Assembly (NCBI GenBank): GCA_051294375.1
Contig: JBJCIZ010001666.1
Span: 1-64,000, forward strand
Source: Paraspadella gotoi
Lineage: Eukaryota; Chaetognatha
Length of the DNA stretch: 64,000 nt
Reading direction: 5' to 3'
The notes beneath the pieces were generated by a model. It had not been told where the DNA came from. It made no database searches and saw only the letters and a list, made by a program, of their open reading frames with translations. Positions within the stretch are counted from its first letter, which is position 1. Each line of letters opens with the position of its first letter. Below are positions 51,341 through 63,660 of the stretch, piece after piece. The position numbers were made by a program, and so were the translations under genes.

Positions 51341-53067
51341 TTATTGAAGTTTCATATTTCGTTGTCTAAAAGACACTGATTGTATGCGAAACCTATAATA
51401 AATATTCATAGTACGATGTTGTTTATTCTTTACTACTTTTAGAATTTTTATTAAAGTTAAATTTAGAATTTTTATTATTTTTTTTAAGGACAGAAGAGAT
51501 TAAGAGTGAATAAAAAGAAATGAAATATAAGAATAAATCTTGTCCTTATTCTCAGCTGTCCTTATTCTCAATAATATTCTTTTCCTAAGTATTTTTTTAA
51601 AGCTTTATCCTTTTCTCTCTCTATTTTTTTTTCTCTTTCATTCTATCTTTTTCTCTTTCTCTCTCTCTCTCTCTCTCCCTCTCTCTTTCTCTCAAAATGT
51701 TTTGCAAAAATTGTTTAAAATATATTTTTTGTTAAACAGATTTAAAAAAAGTTAAAACATTTACATTTAAAAATAAAACTTATCTATTTATTTATCAATT
51801 ATAAACATAACAAATTGAAAGTTTTTTATGATCCATTGATCTGAATTAAAAAAAAATAATATAAAAATAAATAAATTTTTTAACAAAAAGCCGGAGGCGT
51901 TAAATAGGCGAACGCGGAGGCGATCCGGGCTAAAAAAATGAGAGGCGAACGCAAAACCGGAGGCGAGGGGGGTCTCGGGAGGCGGGGAGTGGAGGCGGGC
52001 GAAATTTAGCGCCTCCAGCATCCCTGGTTTATTTACCTTTTAACCGAAATTTTATTGTTTATTTGGATTGTTTACAAACAATTTGGAAATACTTTTATAA
52101 GTTATAAACTTATAATTGGGGATGAGCATCGTTTCTAAACAACTCATTGTTTTATATCAAATTTGGTAGCGTTCGATAGACAATTGCAAACATTATCTAC
52201 ATGCATAATTTCATCATAATCCGACAATCCGTTCAAAAGTAATCGCCAAAAAGCAATCGCAAAAATCGCTCTTCAAACCGATCAACTTTCCTTTAAAATC
52301 GAGCTCGTTTTGATCCAACAAAGTCAAAGTTTAGTACTACGCGTAGTACTAAGCTTTAGAACCGGCGCACAATGAGATCCTGGGCCTGAATTTTTCAGAA
52401 AAATCTCGTTCAATTAAAAATATTTTTTTAATTATAATTTAATTATAAATTATTTTTTAAAAATTTATTTAAATATTAATATAATCAAAACATAATTTTT
52501 ATAATTTTAAATAAATAAAATAAAATTATTTTATAATAAAATATATATTATTATCAGATTTTATAATAATAATAAAATAATTATAATAATAATAATAATA
52601 ATAAAAATAATAATTATAATTAAAAAAATAAAATTAAAAAATAAAATATTTATATTTTATTTATTATTATTATTTTATTATTATTATTAATATTATTAAT
52701 ATTATTATGATTATTATATTTTATTAAAATTAAAATTTTATTTTAATCTTATATTTTTTAATTATATACTATGATAAAAAAAACTTGTAGTTTAAAAAAA
52801 TTAGTTAATTTTATTGTAAAATATATTTTTTATGCATATATACTTTTTAATATATAATACTACTTTTTTCAGATTGAATAAAAAAGTTTATTCTTAACAC
52901 TATAATTATTTTTATATAAATATTTTTATATATTATATAATAATATAAAAAATTTAAAATTTTTTTTTCTAGCATTTGGGACTCACAAGCAACACTGTGC
53001 GACGATTTTTATTTTAATGAGTTTTTATTGGACTTTTTTTAAATTTTGCATTATATTGAGAATTTTG
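51341..53067. other. AT-rich, gene-poor DNA
   Basis: A TC tract at 51655-51685, a GC-rich island with AGGCGAACGC repeats (51890-52015) and very AT-rich triplet-type sequence at 52420-52960. No gene seen. A perfect 22-base palindrome lies at 52331-52352. Confidence 0.6.
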
Positions 53068-56000
53068 GCTTCAGAAACAAGTAAGAAAGATTCTTTAAAC
53101 TTTATATATATATATATTTGCTGAGTTTGTATTAAATGTTTTGTTATCCTTTGCCCAGGACTTCTAACTTCACTTTAACTTCAACCTTCTCTTAACTACA
53201 CTTACAACTATTTGTCAAGTCCTGGGCTTCGCCTTTGTGGCCGAGACTTTGTCGTCCTCATCTATTGAGCGTCATGATCGCGGCCATCGTCTCCTCTGCG
53301 CCATTACGCCACAAATACCAACGCTTTATTTGGCGTAGAGTTAGCCCGGAAAAGTTAGCAAGTCAATGAAACCACTCTCCGAACTTAGTTCAAAACATTA
53401 GAAGTCTTCGTTTGCGGAACACCCTGCTCAAGTGCTTCGTCGAAGGCTCTCTAAGCCTCAACGGTTTCTTCGGGATCGTTGGGAAGAAGATCCACCAGCG
53501 TCGATCTCTAGGTGTCGAGCGAGTTGACGATTCCATTATGACGGAAGATTTGATCAATCAACCATCGGACGTAAGGATCCGGCGGCGCCTTCAGGACTGC
53601 TTTCATTGCGATTAGGGATCCTCGGACTAGCGACGACGCCGTCGAACGTATTTTGGAAACGTTGATGGATTGTGCGTTATCGCTCCTTCTCGAATATTGG
53701 CAGTGAGATTGAAGTCCGGTTTCAACTCGTTTTACTTCTTCGTCTTTGCGTTTTTTGGCTGCCACCGAACTTCGCGAAGCCTTCCTTCGATTTCAACGCC
53801 GTTTTTTGCGCCATCGGCGGCGACGAATAGGAACGGGAAGACGTAAGCGCGCCAGCAATATTGTCGCCGAGAAACTCGAGCGCCCGAAAGCCGTCTTCAG
53901 CGGGACTCCCCTTTCGGCGTCTTTTGTTGACTTCGTCGTTCGTTTGTAAGTCGAATTTTGATTTGCGCTAGTGCGGCGGACGAGAAAGATATCGACAACT
54001 TCACGGCGATCCGACACTATACCCTCTCCAAAATGTCACCGAGATGTTTAGAGACACTCTTCTTCAAGCGGACATGGCTTTATTCCCGACGAGCCATCCT
54101 TAGTGGACTGTAGCAATTTCCTCATCATCCTCAACGTCGACGGCAGTTCTGGCTCATTTGGCGTCTTTGACAGAGCCAGTAGCGCTTCGACGCAAGAGTA
54201 TACCAGCGGATACCAACGCGGAAAGTTGCGTAGCTAACGAGTTCTACGGACGATTCGATCTGCAATCTCCGCAGGAAGATGAAGGATGAGGCGTTGGAAA
54301 GTTCTGTCGGATTTCCTCTATCGACTCAACAGCGCCCATGGGAAGCGCCGCTATCTCGATTTGCGAGTTGATCTTATCAAGTCGACGCGTGCATCATCGG
54401 TTGAAAGCATTGCATCGACAGGACGTTCTGGATTCGTCGCAACAAGGATGACGACAACGCCGGAGTCTTGAGTGACCCCGAAGTACCGGGCGCCTATTCT
54501 TCGGCTGCAAACCATCCCGACGGCGGATTCCGGGCGTCCAGCTCGGCCGTTCTCACCGCCTCCACCGACTCTTGAAGATTAAAGTTTCGCCGTCCGTCTT
54601 ATTTCCATCTGACGTCGTCACGGCGTCGACGGATACTCTTCGCGGATTCAAGGATTCAAGGATTCAACAACATTCCTCTCTCGTATTTTGCCACGGTCTA
54701 CGCGGCCACGCCGTCTCCGAAGATCGTCCCGAAGCGCCGCTCATTGCTCATGCGGATGCCCGCGATAGCGAGCGTTTGTCGCCGAAACCGGAACGACGAG
54801 GATGCGTCTATCAGATCTCGAGCGTGCCGTCAACAAGAGCCACGTGACGGCCCCGGACTGGAAGCGGCGTCGAGGGAAGCGCGACAGATTTTTTTCTGCA
54901 AATTTCAAATCTTCAATGATCATCGGTTTTAGAGAGAGTTGCGTGAAGCGACGGAGATGGAAATACGCTTCGTCTCTGCATTCGATCGCGCATTTCGGTT
55001 AAGAACGGAAAGGATTGAGAGAAGAAGAGAAAAGACTTTTCAAAGGTCAGCACATCGAGCTTTGGCTATGCCGAGGGAGATCTGTTTATTCATCTTACGC
55101 CGGCGTCGTCTGCGTGTAAAGCGAAATGGATCGTGACTCAACGGAATTTCCCCCGTTTTGAGTTCTCTCTCCAACAGCTCGTCGACTACCTTCATGCTTC
55201 AGAAACGCCTCCACCGGCCTACGAAGTTCGCCGGAACCGGAAAACCAAATGCGTGGAGGCGGCGGACGTGGGAGTGGCGACCGATGACGCTCCGCCTGTC
55301 GCCGATCTGCCAAATTTCTCCGGTCAAATATGGAGTTTCTGCGCGACGCGATAAGGGACCTTTTTCAAAAAGAGATTGCGTCGTGACTTCCGGCGTTCTT
55401 ACCGCTGCGGCGTTAGACGCCGAAACGCCGGCATTTGACGTCTCATGGCATCATGCGGCGCCATCCTCCAAAGCGGCGCCGTTTGAGACAGCCTTCGACC
55501 GCTCAGCTGCAAGGGCGCCGGGCTTTTTGATATTTACGCTCGGACTTTCGCCTTTCAATGCTTCAGCAGCAACGCCCAAATCGTCGTGTTTTGACTTTGA
55601 GCGTCAACTTCTTGATCAAGTGGACGTCTTTGCGTTGGAGGACGCCATGGATCCAAAGAAGTTGAAGGAGCATCCCCATTGGTTTGACGAACTTCCCAAG
55701 CGTTTCGTTGATCGATTTTTGTCTCAACTGGACGCAACCGCAGCCCTTGACGACGCCATATCGTCTTCAAGAAAGATGGGGAAAAGAGCGGACGACGGCG
55801 GATGATCGAGCAGTTCCTGAGCGGCCTAGCAGACCTCGTTCTGACGGTCGTGATGACGGATCTTCTCGTGAAAAGGATACCACGTTTTTCAGATAAGTGG
55901 GCATAAAAAATGGTTTTCTTTACACAGTATCACAATTTGAATGAAAATTTATCATTCAGTGATTTTCTGTCATTTTTTCTTTGTATAAACCATGAAGTTC

Positions 56001-57241
56001 TCGACTTCAGGCTACCGGCGACATCAAGGATGCCTGCGGCGTCAACAGCGACAATGGTTAACGTCTCGCCTGAGCAGCCGCCCTCCTCAACAAATCTGGG
56101 CCAGAATTCGAACTTTATTTGCCCAAGTTGCGAGGGTCGACGCATTTCGACGATTGGAGCCCGCCGATCGCCGCTAATTCATCGCCTCGCTTTTTCCGTT
56201 GCTTCAACTGATTGGGAAGCGGTCTTTGTTTCGACAAACGCCCTACGAAGTTGCGTTATTTCTGCAGTAAAATAATCATCCTCTCCTTCATGTCGACGGG
56301 TCGACCACCGCCAGAAGAATGGATGCTGCGAAAACGACGCCGGGATTGCCGATTCGACGAGCAACGGAAAAATAAATCGTCGGACGCCGCCGCCAATAAG
56401 TCAGGATCGGCGTCGTGCGGGAAGACGTCGTGACTTTGCTGTTTAGCCGCCGAGCGGAGGCACGTTCACCGCCCTGCGGCGCTTATCGTGATCGTCGTTG
56501 GTCGACGATGATGCAGCTTTAGTTAATATGGACATTGGGAGAAATATTGCGTTTTAAACGTCCATCTCACAAAGTGATTAAAACTTCAGCTTAGTCTCGT
56601 TTTTATCTTCTCGGATCTGAGTCTACACTCCCTAGGCCAAAGGTGAAAAGAATAAAGTTCTCTTCAGTTGACGACGCGTTCCAACTGGACATGGAGGATG
56701 TCCACGCCGTCAATCTTCTTTCGTCTAATGACGACGCTTCATCGGCGCGAGAAAAGATTTCTTATTCTGCTCATCTAGTGGATGCCGAGATTCGAAATTC
56801 ATCGCGGAAGTTAGGATTCTCTCTTTGCGTTTAAAAACGATTGGGAATGGACCGTCGGCGGCCCTCTGCGGCCAAAGGATCGCCGAGCTCCGCGAGATTT
56901 CATCAAACAACCTGTCAACGTGTCAAGGTCGACAACGAGCAGCTCTGCCGCGAGATTCGGCGACTTTTCGACGCCAATTTTTCTTCTCCGGCGCCATCGA
57001 CGAGGCCTCTTTCAACGTGCGAGATGACTTTGTTTGGGAGCAAATTCTGTCGACGATACGTTTGATCAACGGGCATAGAGCGGCAAAAGATTGTGAAGCT
57101 TACTTCCATCGAGATTCTCTCTGGATCGCGACCAGTTCCATTACAAAAGTGACGCCGGGGATGCGCTTCTTTATCGATGCCTCCAATTTGAGCAACGGCG
57201 TCAATTTGAATCGTCGCGTCGATGTTATCAACTTCGAGTAG
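53068..57241 (+). mobile_element. BEL/Pao-type retrotransposon, copy 2, decayed
   Basis: The leader-like segment 53068-54560 matches 33799-35420. Gag remnants follow at 55095-55880 in several frames: KLKEHPHWFDELPKRFVDRF (about 55660-55715) and a DATAALDDA stretch match copy 1. Near 56110 a Cys/His remnant (FICPSCEGRR) is left. The stretch at 56610-56830 matches inverted 30250-30440. At about 57150-57210 MRFFIDASNLSNGVNLN resembles the beginning of the BEL/Pao reverse-transcriptase core. Frame breaks and stops throughout mean it is inactive. It is more decayed than copy 1 and in the opposite orientation. Confidence 0.65.
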
Positions 57242-58263
57242 GTGTTCTCATCATCGCCGCCAATTTCGTCTCACCGTTTGGTTCATGGACTTTTTTCGAG
57301 TTGTTTCTGTTAGACGATTTTGCTAACCGTCTTCAAGAAAATTCGGGTCAAAAAGTCGCGTTTTTTCCCGTTTTTCAAACATCGAATCGCTCGATCTCAT
57401 GGTATTTCCTTGGTGGACGAATAGAGATGCGTCCCGATATTGCTAATTGGGTCCTCTCTCTCACGGACAAATGGTGATATGGATTTGGTTCCATGATGCG
57501 GACTGATTTCTTCTTTGGATGCCGGGATCAACGTGGCCAATTACAAGCGTCTGGTCTCCATGGAAACCAAAGATCTTCCGGGTTTGATCGCCGAGACGTC
57601 AGCGGGCGTCGCCGCTCTCGTCGTTCTCCCGTTTTCTCCGCCCATTTCTCCGTTGATTCGTGGATGCTAAGAATAAACTGCTTTCGCTTTGCGCGTGTTG
57701 AAGTCTACTTCGACGTGATTTGCGGTTCATTGCTTTCCTCGAATCTACAACGTCGATATTTGATCGACAGCGAAACGCCTCTTTCGCTAATTGTATTTAA
57801 AACTTTTCGGTTCTGGAATTTGCTTTGGAAAAGATTCGCCTCTTCGTTGGTCGTCTCCTTCGTCGACTGCGGGGGGTTGATGCGCGTCGACGGCCCTCTT
57901 GGCCTTCTCGGCTCCCCTCCGAGACGAAACGTGAACAATTCCATCGTCTTGGCAGTGATGCCTTTAACGCCAGCTGACTTCTCATTTCCCCATCCGGATC
58001 TCGAGGTCGTCCAGCTCGTCCTCCTTGACGACGAGACCAAGTTGACGAGCGTGTGGAGGCCTGGCGTTTGTTTAAAGGGTGCATAGCGACGACAAGCACG
58101 TGCGGCGCGCGTTCATGCTGACCGTATGGAAAGATCTTCCAACGTGATCGTTCAAAACTTTTCCGTTTGGAACTAGACGAGAGAAAGTTAAAATAAATAC
58201 AAATACCTCGTCCCTCAAAGATCTTAAACTCTTTGTGTTGCCATTCCATACTATAGGGCTATA
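57242..58263. other. Probable continuation of the retroelement, no recognisable domain
   Basis: Composition (TCGTCG-rich) stays like that of the BEL/Pao copy. A plus-strand frame (57493-58086, 197 residues) shows no motif I can assign; a minus-strand frame also exists. It ends at a 10-N gap. Confidence 0.35.
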
Positions 58264-58273
58264 NNNNNNNNNN

Positions 58274-60960
58274 TAAAGTGGACTGGTTTCACGGTTTTTT
58301 TACTTTCTCATCTTAGACTTGATCGTTCTACTAATCTATGTTGATTATTTTTTTGACCTTACACATTCTGATAGATTGGCGTCTTGGCTAAGACAGGGTA
58401 TCTTAATTTGTTTATATTTTTGCAAGCTTGCTTGTTTAATTTAACAATCAAATGAACTGCTTTTTCGGCCATTAATTCGAACGTAACGCCGATAGTATTT
58501 TTTACTTTTTATTTTCCCTTCGGCGAGACGAGGGTTTTATCTTCTGTTTCTGGGTGGAGCGCACGAAAAATTCAAGCGTTTTTTTTTTAAATCCTAAGAA
58601 AACAAAGGGCTTTTGTTTCGATTAACATTTTATATTGGACCCGACCGAGCATAATGACTCTACCGCGAAATCCAAATCCGAAAGCCATGGCCTTGCGACG
58701 AGCAACCGCGGTTTCCGAAAGAGAGAATTTTGGTGGCTCGTTTGTTTTGAAACATATCTCCCGCCTTCCCGCTGTATTTTTTTAAATTAGATTTTTTTGA
58801 AATATAATATAATTAGGGGTATTTATCAAGTATTTATTAGATTTTTAAAATGTTATCTTTTCATCTTTTATCTTCTTTCTCTTCGTTTTCCCATCGACGA
58901 TATATGTCGCTCCGCGATTAGAAAAAAATCCGAAAGAACGAAGCGGTTTCTGATAATTTTGGTTCCTCGCCATTTTTGCACCAATAGCGCAGTAAATATT
59001 ACAAAACCATGGATGATTTCTGATACGGCAGTATTTGGGCTATCCAACGCAGCCGGAACAAAGAAAATCCATAAAGGTTTTAACTAAAAAATACTTAAAA
59101 TAAACACGGTGTTTAGACTGATTTCCTTTTGAATTTTTTTTATTTTGCGGTACTTACTGTATAAGTCAAATAAATATACAGCGATAATGCACTGATTCCG
59201 ATTCTGTTGGGTTTAGCCTATATTTCAAGCACATAACGAAAAAAATAAATTCACATTATAGTAAGAAATTGGAGCAATTAATTCATTTTTTTTCCAAAAT
59301 TTATTATCATTTTTATTTCTTACTGTTTTTTGCCAAACATGCCCTTTAAAATTATAAAAATAACGATTAGCTAATGAAACTACAAAGTCTTAGGTACATT
59401 TCGTTGCCCGAACGAAGAAAATTCATTGATATCATAGTCTCAATATGGAGCTTCGAAATATCTCATTTTCTTCGTAATTTACCCCTTTATTGATAAAGGC
59501 CTTGTATTATAATAAAAAATAAAAACAACAATTTAACCATACAGTTACATGCATTAGCGAGTTATTAAAAGATTGTAGTTGTTTTTTTTAAAAATGATCA
59601 TTTTTTGTAGATTATTTCTCAACGCGTGAATCGATTGATTTGAAATATTACATCAACAATGTTGACATCATTTTCTCTCAGTAAATGTAAAAATATTTAA
59701 AATAATATTATAAACGACCAGGTAACTTGCCTATAGACATAAACCTCTCGAGCGTATTCAAATCCAGTATCGCCAAATTTATTATTTGCATACAAATAAG
59801 TTACTTGGAATTTTTCAATTTATTTTCGTTTCTGTTGCTAACAATTATCTCCCTGTTATATCTTTTTAGTTATAATTTTTTTTCACCTTCGCCGTGCGGA
59901 CATCACTCTTGGCGACTAAACTCAGCGACATCACTCGGCGACTAAACTCTCAGCGACATCACTCTCGGCGACACGGGTCTCTGAGAATTGGCTCTCGGCG
60001 ACTCCATGAAAAGACCCCCTCCTCGACCTAGCGGTCATTAGGCCTTTACATCCACTCTCGGCAAATCAGTTAATAAATTTTGTTGAAGGTGAGTTGACTT
60101 ACGATCTGTGTACATTGATGAATGTTGAATTTTTAAAAATGATTGTGAAATTAACGAGTTTAAATTTGATGGTAAAAATTTAAATATGTGAGATTAAAAA
60201 CTGGCAACACTGTTAAAAGCATTTATGTCCACGGGTTGTTGAGAGGTACTCCCGAGACGTTCAAACAAAAATGATCCCGATTTTTTCGGATTCGATCAAT
60301 TCTCTTTGCGGAGCAACGGGCTCGGAATGACTCGGATATTTCCCGTCATCGTATCCGACGGCCATGATCTGTCCAGTCATGACCAGACACATTTATATTT
60401 TTTACTATCATTAATTATAATCAACATACATAGTGTTCCAATGGTACTGACAGTTAACTTTTACATATTTAACGGAACTGTTCTTAAATCTTACTTCTGA
60501 GATAACAATGTCAAAGATAAGTTCTTACCATTTATAATACTATATTTCGAATTCAATTTTTATCAGTTTTTCTTTGCAAAACAATCAATTTAAATGCGTC
60601 CTAGTTTTCACTTTTTTAATTTTTAAATTGTTTTATTTATATAAAAAAATTTATTTAAAAAATTATGTAGAGAAATATTTTGAATTAATATAAATTGTTT
60701 AAATTTAGGAAAAAAGTTTTTATTGGCAAAGACGATTTATTTAATACATCAATAAAATAATTTGTTTCCTAAATCTTAAAATGCAATGAAAAAGAAGGAT
60801 TAAACATAATTTTAATTTAGCAGTATGATTTTTCTCGTTTGTAACATTTCGTGACATTATATCTATGCAACTGTAGGATTGATATAATAATCCTTCCTTT
60901 TTTCATTGTTAGTTTGTTAGCAGAGAAAAGCAAAGTGTGAAGAGACAGTAATTATTGTTA
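58274..60960. other. Long AT-rich region without genes
   Basis: No frame above 100 codons and no motif. A small repeat of CTCGGCGACW and AGCGACATCACT units lies at 59905-60060 (about eight partial units). Confidence 0.6.
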
Positions 60961-61260
60961 TGTGTTAGTGACAGAACCGTTCAATATAAGCAGTCCCTGA
61001 GCTTCGGATCAGGCTGTAACACCATGTTACAGGCGGGTTAAGCGCCCCGTCCCTCTTAACTGCTTGGCGATCACCGGGCTAGAACCCCGGACCTTTGGGT
61101 TGGGAGGCGAATGACTTGCCTCTGGCACCAATGGCCGCTGATGAACGGTTGGTGGATTTTAGTCCACCATAAGTGTTTAGAATTTTTTACAACGAACTTA
61201 TTTTAATAGATACGGACATGTTTCGGCTTGTTATTTCAAGCCTTCATCAGCGTTTAACAA
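60961..61260 (-). mobile_element. Penelope-like or SINE-like repeat end with tRNA-like and hammerhead-like parts
   Basis: On the minus strand, 61250-61221 reads CTGATGA, a six-base-pair stem (GGCTTG with CAAGCC, loop AAATAA), then GAAAC, which are the core parts of a hammerhead ribozyme. One extra A lies between CTGATGA and the stem. Penelope-like retroelements often carry hammerheads in their terminal repeats. Nearby (about 61120-61055, minus strand) TTCGCCTCCCAACCC, then GGGGTTCTAGCCC resembles the anticodon arm and B box of a tRNA. A diverged relative of the hammerhead part is at 37797-37850. Confidence 0.45.
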
Positions 61261-61734
61261 TTTGAAATAAATTTGTGCATAAGAAGAGAGAGAGATAGAG
61301 TAAAAGTTTTCCAACAAAGTGGTGAGACAGGATAGTGGTCAGATGTGAGGACAGGTTGAAGGTGAGGTCAGACTGAGTGAGTTGTGAAAAGAAGTGAAAC
61401 TTGTTAGAGTGAGAGAGGGAGAGAGACAACATAGATAAGTAAATAATAAAGGAAAAGGACACATTTTTGCAATGTATAACAAAGACATAACAGTTTGAAA
61501 CACTAAATGTTGGTGAAATTTAACAATTAACTAGTAAATAAATAGGTAATTAGCTGAGGAATAGTTAAGTAAAATTTGAAATTTGAAAGAAAGTTGTAGT
61601 TTATAATTTTATAAGTGATAGTCGGTTTTGAAGGTCTCGGTTTGGCATTTTATATGATATATAATTCAATATATTTTCATTATTATAATATTGTAGTATT
61701 TTATACCGCGTTACTCGTCAGAATCAGTAGCACC
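61261..61734. other. No gene seen
   Basis: AT-rich, with a GAGAGA tract (61288-61300) and GTGAGG-type short repeats (61320-61425). Possibly the body of the repeat that ends at 61250. Confidence 0.4.
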
Positions 61735-61800
61735 TATGGCGCCGGAGGTAGCACGAGCTCCTCCCAACCCAAAGGACTCGGGTTCGCGCCCTGTTAATTC
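61735..61800 (+). repeat. tRNA-derived SINE head
   Basis: GGAGGTAGCACGAGCTCCTC, then CCAACCCAAAGGACTCGGGTTCGCGCCC. The anticodon-arm-like part, variable region and B box (GGGTTCGCGCC) are in tRNA order; the acceptor stem does not close, so it is not a functional tRNA gene. Confidence 0.4.
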
Positions 61801-62309
61801 ACACAAGGCGCGACGGCCGACGGGGCATTCAATAAAGTAAATATTTATGATCACCAAGTGTTTGCCAGAGAGTTACCTTTTCTTAAACCTCCTTCTCCAG
61901 GACAGTGGGCGTGGACAGATCCGTCAACTCCTTTGGTCTCCTTGGGAATCTCTGCTACAAGATTAGGACGTTGAGCCCAAACCTTCAAACCCTGGTGGCT
62001 GATCCCAGACAAGACGACGAAAGGGCTTGGTGGCAATCTTTAACTACAAATACCGCTGACCTTATTTTACCTTCACTGTCAATAATTGTCAGTTTATAAT
62101 ATTGTTATTTAATATCATTGTTAATTTTTTTTCCTGAGTTTCCTTTAAATTACATTGATTATAAAAATATATTTAAAGATTAAAATGATAGTCATTAGTC
62201 AGCTGTTACACAGTTACAGATATATTAGATACAGATTTTAATTAATAAACTTTTTTAACCAGACGACCAGTATCAGTAGGTGAAGAAAAATAAGTATACT
62301 TTATAACAA
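61801..62309. other. No gene seen
   Basis: The stretch 61860-62060 is less AT-rich and contains a short open phrase (DPRQDDERAWWQSL), perhaps a retroelement remnant; the rest is AT-rich. Confidence 0.35.
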
Positions 62310-63005
62310 CTTTGAGCAAACAATGTTGGATCTGCCCACAATCATTATCGGTAATTAATTAATTAATTAATTCAAGTTAAATTAATTAATTTGATCCAAA
62401 ATGTTTGTTTTGATTGATTGACTGCTTGATTACCTGCTTGATTAATTAATTGACTAATTGATTAACTGATTAATTTTTTGATTAATTAGTACATCTTGCA
62501 TTTACATTTAATATAAAAAAGAGGCATAATCAATTAGTGAAACAGGTTTTTTGTTTTTTTCCATTTAAACTTATTTCCACTCAAATGATTCCATCGAAAA
62601 GAGATTTCCAGCTTAATCATGCACCTTTCTACTCGCATACAAAATTTCAAATCAATCGCCCCATCCACTATGAGTATTTGAGTATTGAGTAATTGGTGTT
62701 CAAATAGTAAAATATTTTTTGATTTTTTTTATTTAAACTCATTTCCACTTGGACGATTCTATCGAAACTTCATATCCAGCTCAATCACACACTTCCCTAC
62801 CCACACACAAAATTTCATTCCAATCCATCCATCCAATCACAAGTAATTGGTGTTTTTTGCTAAGTTGGGACGGACAAACAGATGGACAGATAGACTTTAT
62901 TTTTTTGCATAATTAATCATAATTTGATGTTCTGACATATAAGTGAATGCCCGACAAGATTGAGGGGGCGGACCGATGGACCGACAAAGTGAATTATAGA
63001 GATTA
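62310..63005. repeat. Interspersed repeat, second copy
   Basis: Shares CAACAATGTYGGATCTGCC, two internal units (62565-62680, 62735-62850) and the end CCCGACAAGATTGAGGGGGC with 35.99-37.09 kb. AATT and ATTGATTGA-type simple repeats lie at 62355-62480. Confidence 0.7.
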
Positions 63006-63324
63006 TAGACTAAAAACAAGAACGGAGATTTTAATGTGTGTTGTGCCGCAGTGACTTTCTTATTACGTGTATTTCCATGTTTGAAAAGCACAGCATTGAG
63101 TTTATTTTCTAATTTATATTGTTTGTCAAGACAAGTAAATAATTCCCATGAGTATAATATAATTCCGTAGCGAGATTTCTATACAGTAGCATCTGTCAAG
63201 AACTTCGGAGAGGGCAAGCTCTGTAACTCCAGTACAAATGATAATTTGAAAGCGAGTTTTCGTCTTGATATTGAGTACTCAATACTCATACTCAATACAA
63301 TACTCATATGGCTACTCCCCCTTT

Positions 63325-63400
63325 GGTTAGGTATTGAATAGATTTGAACCTGAAACCTTTTCGTAACGAAGTCCGACGCGCTAACGGCAAGGGTATATCT
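63325..63400 (-). repeat. tRNA-like sequence
   Basis: On the minus strand GCCGTTAGCGCGTCGGACTT (A-box-like and anticodon-arm-like), then AAAAGGTTTCAGGTTCAAATC (B box GGTTCAAATC). No acceptor stem pairing is evident. A tRNA pseudogene or SINE head. Confidence 0.4.
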
Positions 63401-63404
63401 CAAG

Positions 63405-63660
63405 CCGCGACTCTGAATTTCGAGTTTTTCAGAAGTCGGCGTCGCATGCCAAGTGGCGGGCAGAGGCTGCATGGGGGCAATGTCGGCTCGAAGGTCAAGG
63501 ATCGGTACGCGGGAGGTGGCTTCGAAGTCGGTCGCTGGAATCGGAAGTAACTCATGAAGCAGAGTCAACGTCTTGCCCAGTGTCAGTTCGGCGGGTGAGG
63601 CGTCGGAATCTTCACGTGGCGTTGCGCGAAGTCTAAACTGAAACCATGGAAGTTGGACCA
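63405..63660 (-). mobile_element. Ty3/gypsy-type pol fragment
   Basis: On the minus strand the frame reads LPWFQFRLRATPREDSDAS, then PAELTLGKTLTLLHELLP. This is the conserved block downstream of the integrase catalytic core in Ty3/gypsy elements (a leucine-rich R-A/T-P-R/K-E-D strand, then S-P-A-E-L-x-x-G). The fragment ends within tRNA-like repeat sequence; no LTR is seen. Confidence 0.6.

Noticed and set aside
57797-58249. 150-residue minus-strand frame in the retroelement tail
   Set aside because: No motif, overlaps an equally long plus-strand frame and lies in Arg/Ser-biased TCG-rich sequence.
61055-61800. Functional tRNA genes
   Set aside because: B-box-like and anticodon-arm-like sequence is present but acceptor stems do not pair; repeat-derived.
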